Origin: UKL13-2 sp043773745
GTDB taxonomy: Bacteria; Pseudomonadota; Gammaproteobacteria; Burkholderiales; Usitatibacteraceae
DNA: 6,638 nt
Reading direction: 5' to 3'
Assembly (NCBI GenBank): GCA_043773745.1
Contig: JAYVEV010000044.1
Span: forward strand, 1-6,638
Below, piece after piece: positions 1 to 6,638 of the stretch. Both the position numbers and the translations under genes were made by a program. The notes below the pieces were generated by a model. It saw nothing but the letters and a program-made list of their open reading frames with translations. It was not told the origin of the DNA and made no database searches. How positions within the stretch are numbered: the first letter of the stretch is position 1; every line of letters starts with the position of its first letter.

Positions 1-1910
1 ATGAATGCCGCACGCAATGCCACCTCTGTTTTGCCGAAACCCACATCGCCGCAAACCAGTCGATCCATCGGGCGGCCCGATGTCATATCGGCCATCACCG
101 CTTTAATTGCGGTGGCTTGGTCTGGGGTTTCCTCAAACGGGAAGGTGGCAGAAAACGCATCAAACTCGTTGAGCTGCAACGGGAACGCGAACCCTTGCCG
201 CGCCGCGCGTCGCGCATAAAGGTTTAGCAATTCAGCCGCAGTATCGCGTACCTGTTCGGCGGCTTTGCGTTTGGCTTTTTCCCATTGTCCGGAGCCTAGT
301 CGGTGCAGCGGTGCATTCTCCGGATTGGCGCCGGTGTAACGCGAGATGACGCTGAGCTGTGAGACCGGCACAAATAGTTTTGCCGCGCCGTCATAATGCA
401 GCTCCATGAATTCCATATTGCCATCACCGAAATCCATATTTATCAGGCCCATATAGCGGCCGATGCCATGATCATTGTGGACGACAGGGTCGCCGATATT
501 AACCTCGGCCAGATCGCGCAACATGCCTTCTGCGTTTGAAGCACCGCGTTTATCGCCAGCCTGGCCCCGTCGGCGTGACTGCTTTACCTCGGATGCGTAG
601 AGCTCGTTTTCGGTTACGATAGCGTCGATGTTGTCGTCTGCACTACGGGTAAAAACAAAGCCACCTTGCAGCGGCGATGAAACAATGTTCAGTCGGTCGG
701 TGCTGGCGGGCCATGCGCCAAACTCAAGCAGTGGCGTGGCTTTCAAGCCATGTTCGGCGAGAAATTGGGTGATGGTTTCGCGCCGCCCCAGGCTTTCGGC
801 CGTGATTAAAATCCGCCCGCTGAATTGACCCGCAAACTGTTTGAAGCGCGCAATCGGATCAGCCGCTTTACGATCAACCTCAATCGCGGGCAGTGCCGTG
901 GTGGGCAAGAAAATTTTATCCGCAGATAATTTGTTGAAGCCGTTGATACCCGCAAACAATTCATCGGTGGTCAAAAAAATATCTTTAGGCGGCAACAGGG
1001 GGCGGTCTTTATCGCCGCGTAGTAATTCATAGCGAGATTTTGCATCTGCCCAAAACGCGTCAGCGCTGGTGGTGATACCCGCGATGCCGCTATCCGCATT
1101 GCCATGTAAAAAAATCTCGGTGGCTGGTGGTAAATAATCAAATACGGTGGCGGTCTTTTCAAAAAAGAGCGGCAAATAATATTCGCAGCCATTGGGAGCC
1201 AAACCGGCTGAAACATCTTTATATAAGCGGCTCTTGGAGGGATCACCTTCAAAACGATCGCGAAAATTCTCGCGGAATGTGTGTTGCCCTTCTTTATCCA
1301 GCGGGAACTCGTGTGCGGGCAGCAGGCGAATTTCATTAACCGGATAAATGCTACGCTGCGTATCAACATCAAAGGTGCGGATCGCATCAATTTCTTCGCC
1401 GAACAAATCCACCCGATATGGCACGGTGCTGCCCATCGGGAATAAATCGATTAGCCCGCCGCGCACCGCGTATTCACCCGGTGCCATCACTTGCGATGTA
1501 TGGGTATAGCCCGCGAAAGTCAGGCTCTCGCGCATGGTGTCAATATTCAAACGCGTTTTGATGCGCAGAAAAAATGCGCGGCCCGCAAGATATTCACGCG
1601 GGGCCAGTCGCGTCATGGCCGTTGTCACCGGCACGATGCCGACATCGAAGGCAGATTGCGAAAATTGATACAGCGTCGCCAGGCGTTCCGACACTAGATC
1701 GGGATGAGGTGAAAACTGGTCGTAGGGCAAGGTTTCCCAATCCGGCAGGCGATTGATGCCGAGCTGCGGCTCAAAAAACGCCATTTCATTTTGCAAGCGC
1801 TCAGCAACTTGTGCGCTGGCGGTAAGAATGAATAACGGTTTTTTTTCAGCGGCGCGGTCAGCAGCAAGCCGGGAGAGAAAATAAGCATCGGCAGAGCCGT
1901 GAGGAAGCAT
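1..1910 (-). CDS. mfd: Transcription-repair coupling factor Mfd, N-terminal 636 residues (3' end beyond window)
   Basis: Mfd is a DNA translocase that displaces RNA polymerase stalled at lesions and recruits UvrA for nucleotide excision repair. The frame is open without interruption from the ATG at 1910 to the left edge. Residues about 1-330 carry the UvrB-like module, with DWETLPYD near residue 60 and the GLIDLFPMGS stretch followed by a basic/aromatic UvrA-contact region. The RNA polymerase interaction domain spans about 466-540 (GDPVVHNDHGIGRY from residue 473). The translocase domain begins near 590, and Walker A is GDVGFGKT at 621-628 (Lys627, against Lys634 in E. coli as I recall it). 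About 500 residues, including the other helicase motifs, lie outside. The N-terminus is slightly shorter than in E. coli. A TTG at 1922 is the only in-frame alternative before an upstream stop, and no clear Shine-Dalgarno precedes either. The gene follows the kinase gene after 64 bases containing a terminator-like hairpin. Identity is near certain; the exact start is less so. Confidence 0.96.
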   Translation of the reverse strand, partial: MLPHGSADAYFLSRLAADRAAEKKPLFILTASAQVAERLQNEMAFFEPQLGINRLPDWETLPYDQFSPHPDLVSERLATLYQFSQSAFDVGIVPVTTAMTRLAPREYLAGRAFFLRIKTRLNIDTMRESLTFAGYTHTSQVMAPGEYAVRGGLIDLFPMGSTVPYRVDLFGEEIDAIRTFDVDTQRSIYPVNEIRLLPAHEFPLDKEGQHTFRENFRDRFEGDPSKSRLYKDVSAGLAPNGCEYYLPLFFEKTATVFDYLPPATEIFLHGNADSGIAGITTSADAFWADAKSRYELLRGDKDRPLLPPKDIFLTTDELFAGINGFNKLSADKIFLPTTALPAIEVDRKAADPIARFKQFAGQFSGRILITAESLGRRETITQFLAEHGLKATPLLEFGAWPASTDRLNIVSSPLQGGFVFTRSADDNIDAIVTENELYASEVKQSRRRGQAGDKRGASNAEGMLRDLAEVNIGDPVVHNDHGIGRYMGLINMDFGDGNMEFMELHYDGAAKLFVPVSQLSVISRYTGANPENAPLHRLGSGQWEKAKRKAAEQVRDTAAELLNLYARRAARQGFAFPLQLNEFDAFSATFPFEETPDQATAIKAVMADMTSGRPMDRLVCGDVGFGKTEVALRAAF

Positions 1911-1920
1911 GGGTATGACC

Positions 1921-1948
1921 AAAAAAAATCAAGCGCATTTTTTTGCGC
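1921..1948 (-). terminator. Terminator-like hairpin with T8 tract between kinase gene and mfd
   Basis: On the minus strand a 5-bp stem (GCGCA/TGCGC, arms 1944-1948 and 1933-1937) encloses a loop of six A residues. It is followed by TTGA and then eight T residues at 1921-1928. It starts 27 bases past the kinase stop at 1975, as expected for a rho-independent terminator of that gene. The stem is short, so strength is doubtful. Only 10 bases separate the T tract from the mfd ATG at 1910, so the structure would also lie in the leader of any mfd mRNA that starts upstream. Confidence 0.55.
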
Positions 1949-1974
1949 AGGTGTGGTGTGGAATACAAATACAG

Positions 1975-3339
1975 CTATGGGCCAGCGGCTGCTCCTGCGT
2001 CCGTCAGAAATGGTTGAAGTGCCGCCGCCAAATCTGCACCACTGGCAAAACGTTCATCAGGATGTTTTGCCATCAGGCTGTCAATGATAGGTTGAAAGCG
2101 TCGGATGCGCACAGGCAGGAGCGGAATTTCATCATAAATATGGCGAAACAACAACTCGGCATCGTTCTTGGCGGTATAGGGTTTCTCGCCAGTTAGCATT
2201 TCATAAAAAATAACGCCGGCGCTATATAAATCACTGCGCCCATCAATTGCTAAGCCTTGTCCCTGCTCGGGGCTCATATAGGCAGGAGTACCAATCACCT
2301 GTGCGTTGAGCGGATTTTTGGCGATGCTGCCAAACGGTGTGGAGATATTGAAATCAATCAGAACCAGTTCTTCACTAATCGGGTCGTCAGAAGCAGCGCT
2401 CTTGCGGAAAAAAATATTTTCCGGCTTCAAATCAAGGTGTGCCAATTGACCGGCATGCAAAGTAGTAAGCGCATTCGCCAATTTGCATATTGTCTCGGCA
2501 TGCCAGCTGACCGGTGTGTCGGGCTTAATCCAGCTGCGCAAATCGCCACCCGCTAAATATTCCAGCACCACATAGGGCCAAGGTCCGGCAATGCCAGCAT
2601 CCAGGTAGCGAACGACGTCGCGCCCCTGTAGGCTTGCAATAAATTTGAAGCGCAAACAAAAGCGCTCAATACTGTTGAGATTGCTGTGCGGTGAAATGGT
2701 CGGCACCTTGATCACCACGCGTTCACGATTGTCGAGGCTCTCGGCGTAATACACTTGCGCCATTGGGTTGGACGCGAGCGTCGCTAAACAGCGATAGCCT
2801 TTAATGCGCAGGCTGATTTTCTCACTGCCCTGCGCAAAAGTGAATGTTCCGTATGTCGTTTCGTTAGTCGCTCCGTCAGCATCTTCATTTCCATGTGGCG
2901 CTAAACTATCTGACTGAGGTTCCAGGCATTTCATAACAAGCTGACAAAGCGCGTTTTGCGACAACGCGTCTTTGAACAGTACACCGGCCGCACCCGCGGC
3001 GATGAATGAGCTTGTATCGGCAGCTAATGAACGCGAGACCAGTAATATCACCGGCGGACATTGCGCGCGATCCTGTAAACGTTTCAGTACTTCAATCGCT
3101 TCACTGACGGTGCCGATCCCACCAAGCACAATCAAGTCGCCGGTGGTGCCGAAGGCGATGCCGGGGCCGCGCATGGTTTGTGAATATGGATCTACTTGCT
3201 CAATGATCGCCTGCGGCCATCTCGCCTGCAGGAAGGTCGCGATTAAACGGCGATAGCCGCTGGAGCCGTCAACCAGCACAATACGCGGCGCCATATCAGG
3301 CGCTATCGTTGACGGAGGTTCGGCAGTAGGAAATATCAT
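1975..3339 (-). CDS. Receiver-like domain fused to serine/threonine protein kinase (degenerate motifs)
   Basis: A 454-residue soluble protein with no signal peptide or membrane helix. Residues about 19-140 resemble a response-regulator receiver: RIVLVDG at the first strand, GDLIVLGG at the third, and AGAAGVLFKD near the end with the conserved Lys123. The phospho-acceptor Asp position is Gly73. After a polar linker (about 141-178), residues 180-445 form a Hanks-type kinase: VVIKV with Lys211, HLDLKPEN with Asp303, Lys305 and Asn308, IDFN with Asp329, GTPAYMSPEQ at 350-359, and DGRSDLYSAG at 366-375. Odd points are a glycine loop without glycines (188-197), Arg230 where the helix-C Glu is expected, and DFN in place of DFG. 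It begins 28 bases after the fumarase stop, suggesting co-transcription. Start choice is uncertain: ATG at 3339 is used, but ATG at 3294 (439 residues) sits right before the receiver fold. Neither has a good Shine-Dalgarno. The substrate is unknown. Phosphotransfer activity is plausible but not assured. Confidence 0.85.
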   Translation of the reverse strand: MIFPTAEPPSTIAPDMAPRIVLVDGSSGYRRLIATFLQARWPQAIIEQVDPYSQTMRGPGIAFGTTGDLIVLGGIGTVSEAIEVLKRLQDRAQCPPVILLVSRSLAADTSSFIAAGAAGVLFKDALSQNALCQLVMKCLEPQSDSLAPHGNEDADGATNETTYGTFTFAQGSEKISLRIKGYRCLATLASNPMAQVYYAESLDNRERVVIKVPTISPHSNLNSIERFCLRFKFIASLQGRDVVRYLDAGIAGPWPYVVLEYLAGGDLRSWIKPDTPVSWHAETICKLANALTTLHAGQLAHLDLKPENIFFRKSAASDDPISEELVLIDFNISTPFGSIAKNPLNAQVIGTPAYMSPEQGQGLAIDGRSDLYSAGVIFYEMLTGEKPYTAKNDAELLFRHIYDEIPLLPVRIRRFQPIIDSLMAKHPDERFASGADLAAALQPFLTDAGAAAGP

Positions 3340-3367
3340 TGATGCATTGTGCGCGCGAGTTGCAGCG

Positions 3368-4915
3368 TTAGGCCACAACGACAGGGATTTTACTGACGCT
3401 GCTGGCGATTTTCCCGCGCCATTCGGCCGGGCCGGTTTTGTGTACGGCATTGCCGAGCGAATCAACCGCGACAATAACCGGCATATCTTTTACATCGAAT
3501 TCATAAATCGCTTCCATACCCAAATCGCCAAACGCGACCAGGCGCGACGCCTTGATCGCCTTAGATACCAGATAGGCTGCGCCGCCAACCGCAATGAAAT
3601 AAGTGGCGCCCATTTTTTTAATTTCTTCCACAGTTGCCGCGCCCCGCTCCGACTTGCCGATCATGCCGATGAGTCCCGTTTTCTCAAGCATCGGTGCGGT
3701 AAATTTATCCATGCGTGATGCCGTGGTGGGACCTGCGGGACCAACAACTTCCTCGCGTACTGCATTCACCGGGCCCACGTAATAAATAATCCGGTTGGTG
3801 AAATCGGTTGGCAATGGTTCGCCACGATCCATCATATCCACCAGCCGGCGATGCGCAGCATCACGGCCCGTCAGGATTTTGCCGGACAGCAGCACCCGAT
3901 CTCCTGCGCGCAGTTCACCCAGTTGTTGTTTGTTGATACCGTCAATATTAACGCGCTTCGAGGTGGATACATCCATCTCTAGCTTCGGCCAATCCTCCAG
4001 CGAGGGCGGCTCAAGTTTTGCAGGGCCAGAGCCGTCAAGGGTGAAATGAATATGACGGGTCGCGGCGCAGTTGGGCAGTAGCGCCACGGGTTTGGAAGCA
4101 GCATGGGTTGGGTAGTCAGTGACCTTGACGTCCAGCACGGTCGACAACCCGCCCAATCCCTGTGCGCCAATGCCCAGCGCGTTTACTTTTTCAAATAATT
4201 CAAGGCGCAGCTCTTCAGCTCTATTGAGGGTGGCACCGGTACGCGCATGGGCCTGCAATTCATGCATATTCATCGGCTCCATCATCGCCCACTTCGCCAT
4301 CAACATCGCTTTTTCGGGTGAGCCGCCGATGCCCAATGACAGTATGCCCGGTGGGCACCAGTCAGCGCCCATCAGTGGCAATTGCGACAAGACCCAATCA
4401 ACAATATTGTCAGACGGCAGCAACATCGCAAATTTGGATTTATTTTCGGACCCGCCGCCTTTTGCGGCAACGGTCACTTCCACCGTGTTGCCGGGCACCA
4501 GTTCAATATGCGTGACACCGGGTGTGTTGTCACCGGTGTTTTTTCGCTTGCCGTCGGGATCGGTCAGCATCGAGCCGCGTAGCGGATTATTCACGTCGGT
4601 GTAGGCACGGCGTACGCCTTCATTCACCATTTGTTCAAGTGAAAGCCTGGCATCAAATCTGACATCCATACCGACACGAATGAAGGCAATACAGATACCG
4701 GTGTCCTGACAAATTGGCCGATGGCCCTCGGCCGCCATGCGCGAGTTGATAAGGATTTGCGCCATGGCATCTTTCGCCGCCGGTGATTGTTCGCGTTTAT
4801 AGGCCTCATGCAGCGCCTTAATGTAATCAACCGGATGGTAGTAGCTGATGTATTGAAAAGCATCGGCAACTGAACTGATGAAGTCTTCCTGCTGGATGAT
4901 GATTTGCGGCGACAT
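3368..4915 (-). CDS. fumA: Class I (4Fe-4S) fumarate hydratase
   Basis: It catalyses the reversible hydration of fumarate to L-malate in the TCA cycle, in the cytoplasm, using an oxygen-sensitive 4Fe-4S cluster. The 515-residue length fits single-chain class I fumarases such as E. coli FumA/FumB. The alpha domain (about 1-290) contains three cysteines in the expected contexts: HRPICQDTG (Cys69), ADWCPPGILSLGIGG (Cys187) and LLPNCAATRH (Cys283). The beta domain (about 300-510) carries VGPAGPTTASRMDKFT (391-406), KSERGA (421-426) and IAVGGAAYL (441-449). The ATG at 4915 is chosen because AAGGAG lies 6 bases upstream; a longer reading to 4948 would begin upstream of that site. No frameshift or missing key residue is seen. 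It lies 80 bases after the stop of the damaged UPF0114 gene and 28 bases before the kinase gene. The symbol follows E. coli usage; paralogue assignment is not implied. Confidence 0.96.
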   Translation of the reverse strand: MSPQIIIQQEDFISSVADAFQYISYYHPVDYIKALHEAYKREQSPAAKDAMAQILINSRMAAEGHRPICQDTGICIAFIRVGMDVRFDARLSLEQMVNEGVRRAYTDVNNPLRGSMLTDPDGKRKNTGDNTPGVTHIELVPGNTVEVTVAAKGGGSENKSKFAMLLPSDNIVDWVLSQLPLMGADWCPPGILSLGIGGSPEKAMLMAKWAMMEPMNMHELQAHARTGATLNRAEELRLELFEKVNALGIGAQGLGGLSTVLDVKVTDYPTHAASKPVALLPNCAATRHIHFTLDGSGPAKLEPPSLEDWPKLEMDVSTSKRVNIDGINKQQLGELRAGDRVLLSGKILTGRDAAHRRLVDMMDRGEPLPTDFTNRIIYYVGPVNAVREEVVGPAGPTTASRMDKFTAPMLEKTGLIGMIGKSERGAATVEEIKKMGATYFIAVGGAAYLVSKAIKASRLVAFGDLGMEAIYEFDVKDMPVIVAVDSLGNAVHKTGPAEWRGKIASSVSKIPVVVA

Positions 4916-4921
4916 GGGTGG

Positions 4922-4927
4922 CTCCTT
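4922..4927 (-). promoter_or_regulatory. Strong Shine-Dalgarno of the fumarase gene
   Basis: The minus strand reads AAGGAG here, followed by a 6-base spacer and the ATG at 4915. It is the clearest ribosome binding site in the window and decides the fumarase start against upstream in-frame candidates. Confidence 0.85.
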
Positions 4928-4951
4928 TGAATGCATTTCTGCGCGCAATAA

Positions 4952-5008
4952 CTAGTGCGGACTATTGTTGCCCGGTGCGGGTTTGGCGTGTTGGGTCATG
5001 ATGCGGTC
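4952..5008 (-). pseudogene. Probable out-of-frame C-terminal tail of the UPF0114 protein
   Basis: In the frame one base off from the UPF0114 reading frame, the minus strand from 5008 reads DRIMTQHAKPAPGNNSPH and then TAG at 4954-4952. From memory of the family, UPF0114/YqhA-like proteins end with a last membrane helix followed by Asp-Arg-Leu/Ile-Met and a short polar tail. This stretch has exactly that form and overlaps the current stop codon (TGA at 4998-4996). I infer that it is the original C-terminal end, separated from the rest of the gene by an internal deletion. An independent 15-residue ORF starting at the ATG inside the ATGA overlap is the alternative. Confidence 0.6.
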
Positions 5009-5436
5009 GCGAGTTTGACCTTCAGAACCGATGCGTTTACATGTGATAACCACTCAGGCTGGTCGGGGTGGCCGTCAAGATTCAGACGCGAAACGAAGGT
5101 TTCATAACCACCAATTATGACCATAATCAGCAGATTGGAAATCATCACCACATCAATTAGCCCGAGCACCACCAACATGAGCGTGGTCTCGTTGAGCTTG
5201 GTCGGCATTTTTGCGCCATCAACGGCAATGGCTTCAAGAATATGTCTCAGCGCCGTTTCATTGCCGAGCGCTGAGAGAGTCAGATAGTAAAGCTCAGTCC
5301 AAAATTGATATACATATACACACTGTGCAAGGATGAGTCCGAGGTATAGGGGTAGCTGGAGCCAACGGCTCATGAAAATGAGCGCTGGCAGTGGCTTTAA
5401 TTGTCGTGGTGGTGTTGGCGTATTAGTGGGGCTCAT
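4996..5436 (-). CDS. UPF0114 (YqhA-like) inner-membrane protein, truncated
   Basis: An uncharacterised membrane protein family; no biochemical role can be given. The 146 visible residues include a proline-rich N-terminus, a first membrane segment near 27-46 (SRWLQLPLYLGLILAQ), and a second near 84-108 (LMLVVLGLIDVVMISNLLIM). The family-typical GGYETFVSRL (109-118), the PDQPEWLSHVNASVLKVKLA stretch (124-143) and then ATAS with TGA follow. From memory, relatives continue from this point with a segment beginning roughly IIGISSIHLLK and then a final helix, so about 45-50 residues are missing. The ATG at 5436 is chosen as having a weak GGAG 12 bases upstream; an ATG at 5454 and a TTG at 5469 are alternatives. 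It lies downstream of the terminator at 5476-5505 and 80 bases before the fumarase start, probably the first gene of that transcript. With two of its helices gone it may be non-functional. Confidence 0.8.
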   Translation of the reverse strand: MSPTNTPTPPRQLKPLPALIFMSRWLQLPLYLGLILAQCVYVYQFWTELYYLTLSALGNETALRHILEAIAVDGAKMPTKLNETTLMLVVLGLIDVVMISNLLIMVIIGGYETFVSRLNLDGHPDQPEWLSHVNASVLKVKLATAS

Positions 5437-5475
5437 TTTGATGATGTGCTCCATAGCGAGAATGAACAAACATGG

Positions 5476-5505
5476 AAAAACCCGACAAAAACAATTTTGT
5501 CGGGT
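5476..5505 (-). terminator. Rho-independent terminator of the CoA synthetase gene
   Basis: An 11-bp perfect stem (ACCCGACAAAA at 5480-5490 pairing with TTTTGTCGGGT at 5495-5505) has a 4-base loop. On the minus strand it is followed by a run of T residues (5480-5476). It lies 45 bases beyond the TAG at 5551-5553, where a terminator for the CoA synthetase is expected. The plus strand has an A tract before and after it, so a six-T run also precedes the minus-strand stem. No plus-strand gene exists to use it in the other direction. Confidence 0.88.
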
Positions 5506-5550
5506 AAAAAAGCAATGGCGGAGCTAATTGATAATGAAACGATTTAATTG

Positions 5551-6638
5551 CTAATCAGATTTTTGCAATGCAATCGCCGGTGAAATTTCTCTGCGCAGAA
5601 TTTTACCATTCTTGGTGCGTGGGAAATCCTTGGCCAGATAGATTCGTTTGGGCGCCTTGTAGGCGGCGAGGTGTTGCTGGCCGAATTTCAGCAGTTCGTC
5701 GGCGGTGATGGCTGCTTCGGCCTGCGTAATCACGTAAGCAACGACGATCAATTTATCTTTTTCGATTTCTTCGCCGACGCAGGCACAATCCGCCACGGCG
5801 GGATGCGATTTCAGTACGCGCTCGACTTCATACGGAGAAACCCGATAGCCGAAGCTTTTGATAATGTCGTCGCGCCGTCCTAAAAACCAGAGGTAGCCGT
5901 CCTCATCCACCTTGGCGTAATCGCCGGTAAAAAAATAACCGTTGTGCTTATATTTGGCGGTTTCCTCCGGCAGATTCCAGTAACGCAAAAATAATCCGGG
6001 ATCAGCATCGGGGACGGCAATCATGCCTTCTTCACCAGGCGTGACTGCTTCGTGCGTATCTGGATTCAATAATTTGATGTGATGCCCCGGCTGCGCAAAC
6101 CCGGCCGAGCCGGCACGAATGGGACGGTGGATGGATTGCGATAAATAGTATGAAAACTCGCTCATGCCGACGGCTTCAAAAATATCCATGCCAAAGCGGG
6201 TGCGCCACGCGGCCAGCATATCGTCGGATAAATGTTCGCCCGCGCTCATGCAAAAGCGAAGTGTCGGCACGTCGGCCTTGCTCATGGTGGTTTTTTGCAC
6301 GATTTGCCGGTAAATCGTCGGCACGCCGATAAAGATGGTGGCATGATGCTTGGCAATCAGGCGCGTCCATAAATTTGCATCATTCTTGCCTTCATGCACG
6401 ATGACCGTTTTGCCAAGATACAGCGGATCCATCAGGCCGGAACCGAGCACATAGGTCCAATTAAATTTACCGGAATGCAGGATGCGATCAACCTGATTCG
6501 CGTCAAAATTAAACCAGTACTGAGAGGCCGGCTCGCGCCCGATCAAGGCGCGATGCGCGTGCAATACGCCTTTCGGATAACCGGTGGTACCGGAGGTATA
6601 AACCAGATAAGCGGGATCATTTGCGCGGGTCGCGTGTG
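5551..6638 (-). CDS. AMP-forming acyl/aryl-CoA synthetase (ANL superfamily), C-terminal 361 residues; 5' end beyond window
   Basis: The enzyme activates a carboxylic acid as acyl-adenylate with ATP and transfers it to coenzyme A. Numbering from the first full codon at the right edge, the phosphate-binding loop YTSGTTGYPKG is at residues 13-23. VGMSE at 156-160 takes the place of the usual YG-T-E motif. TGDYAKVDEDGY (237-248) and GRRDDIIKSFGYRVSP form the ATPase aspartate and hinge region. PRTKNGKILRRE near the end supplies the catalytic Lys345. The frame is open to the right edge, so the first 150 or so residues are missing; the TTG at 6564 is an internal Leu, not a start. The overall pattern recalls benzoate-CoA ligase-like and medium-chain acyl-CoA synthetases, but the substrate pocket cannot be assigned. 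It ends at TAG 5551-5553, followed by a strong terminator, so it is probably transcribed separately from the genes to its left. Confidence 0.93.
   Translation of the reverse strand, partial: HATRANDPAYLVYTSGTTGYPKGVLHAHRALIGREPASQYWFNFDANQVDRILHSGKFNWTYVLGSGLMDPLYLGKTVIVHEGKNDANLWTRLIAKHHATIFIGVPTIYRQIVQKTTMSKADVPTLRFCMSAGEHLSDDMLAAWRTRFGMDIFEAVGMSEFSYYLSQSIHRPIRAGSAGFAQPGHHIKLLNPDTHEAVTPGEEGMIAVPDADPGLFLRYWNLPEETAKYKHNGYFFTGDYAKVDEDGYLWFLGRRDDIIKSFGYRVSPYEVERVLKSHPAVADCACVGEEIEKDKLIVVAYVITQAEAAITADELLKFGQQHLAAYKAPKRIYLAKDFPRTKNGKILRREISPAIALQKSD

Noticed and set aside
971..1390. A 139-residue minus-strand ORF.
   Set aside because: It is an alternative frame inside mfd, with an unlikely composition and no recognisable domain.
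1..1910. Possible frameshift in mfd, because no long closed ORF is found on this strand.
   Set aside because: Direct codon-by-codon reading from 1910 to position 3 gives one open frame of 636 codons matching Mfd throughout. It only lacks a stop because it runs past the edge.
3340..3474. Longer kinase start at a TTG at 3474, giving 499 residues.
   Set aside because: It would overlap the conserved C-terminal end of fumarase by about 100 bases, has no ribosome binding site, and adds no receiver-fold sequence.
4119..4604. A 161-residue plus-strand ORF opposite the fumarase gene.
   Set aside because: It is antisense to well-conserved fumarase coding sequence, with no domain, and is explained as a codon-pattern shadow.
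1975..4915. Receiver-kinase plus neighbours as a phage-defence or toxin system.
   Set aside because: The neighbours are a housekeeping fumarase and mfd, with no nuclease, toxin or mobile-element context, so nothing supports a defence role.
4971..4981. CCCG/CGGG hairpin between UPF0114 and fumarase as a terminator.
   Set aside because: The stem is only 4 bp with a 3-base loop and has no T tract on either strand.
4952..4999. A 15-residue leader peptide (ATG overlapping the UPF0114 stop as ATGA) regulating fumarase.
   Set aside because: The same frame read a little further upstream gives DRIM before this Met, better explained as the displaced UPF0114 C-terminus. No run of regulatory codons or attenuator hairpin follows.

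Overview
The window looks like chromosomal DNA from a beta- or gammaproteobacterium. This is inferred from the close match of the Mfd N-terminal half, the UPF0114 protein and the class I fumarase to versions I know from those groups; genus cannot be told. Base composition is balanced and coding is dense. All five genes lie on the minus strand, so transcription runs from the right edge to the left edge.

In order of transcription: (1) the C-terminal 361 residues of an AMP-forming acyl/aryl-CoA synthetase, whose start lies beyond the right edge; (2) a convincing intrinsic terminator at 5476-5505; (3) a UPF0114 (YqhA-like) membrane protein that stops just before its expected third membrane segment, with what looks like its own C-terminal tail left out of frame across the stop; (4) an intact 515-residue class I iron-sulfur fumarate hydratase with a strong ribosome binding site; (5) 28 bases later, a soluble protein joining a receiver-like domain without a phospho-acceptor aspartate to a Ser/Thr kinase domain with several altered signature residues; (6) a short hairpin plus T8 tract; (7) the first 636 residues of the transcription-repair coupling factor Mfd, cut by the left edge just after Walker A.

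UPF0114, fumarase and kinase are close enough to share a transcript. No substrate of the kinase is visible, and a link between it and fumarase is only suggested by position. Mfd is a housekeeping repair gene with no evident functional tie to the others. The most notable points are the probable internal deletion in the UPF0114 gene, the unusual pseudo-receiver/kinase architecture, and terminator-like hairpins lying so close to the next start codon that they leave little room for a promoter. I found no RNA genes, mobile elements, CRISPR arrays, or plus-strand genes. No gene-free stretch exceeds 300 bases.
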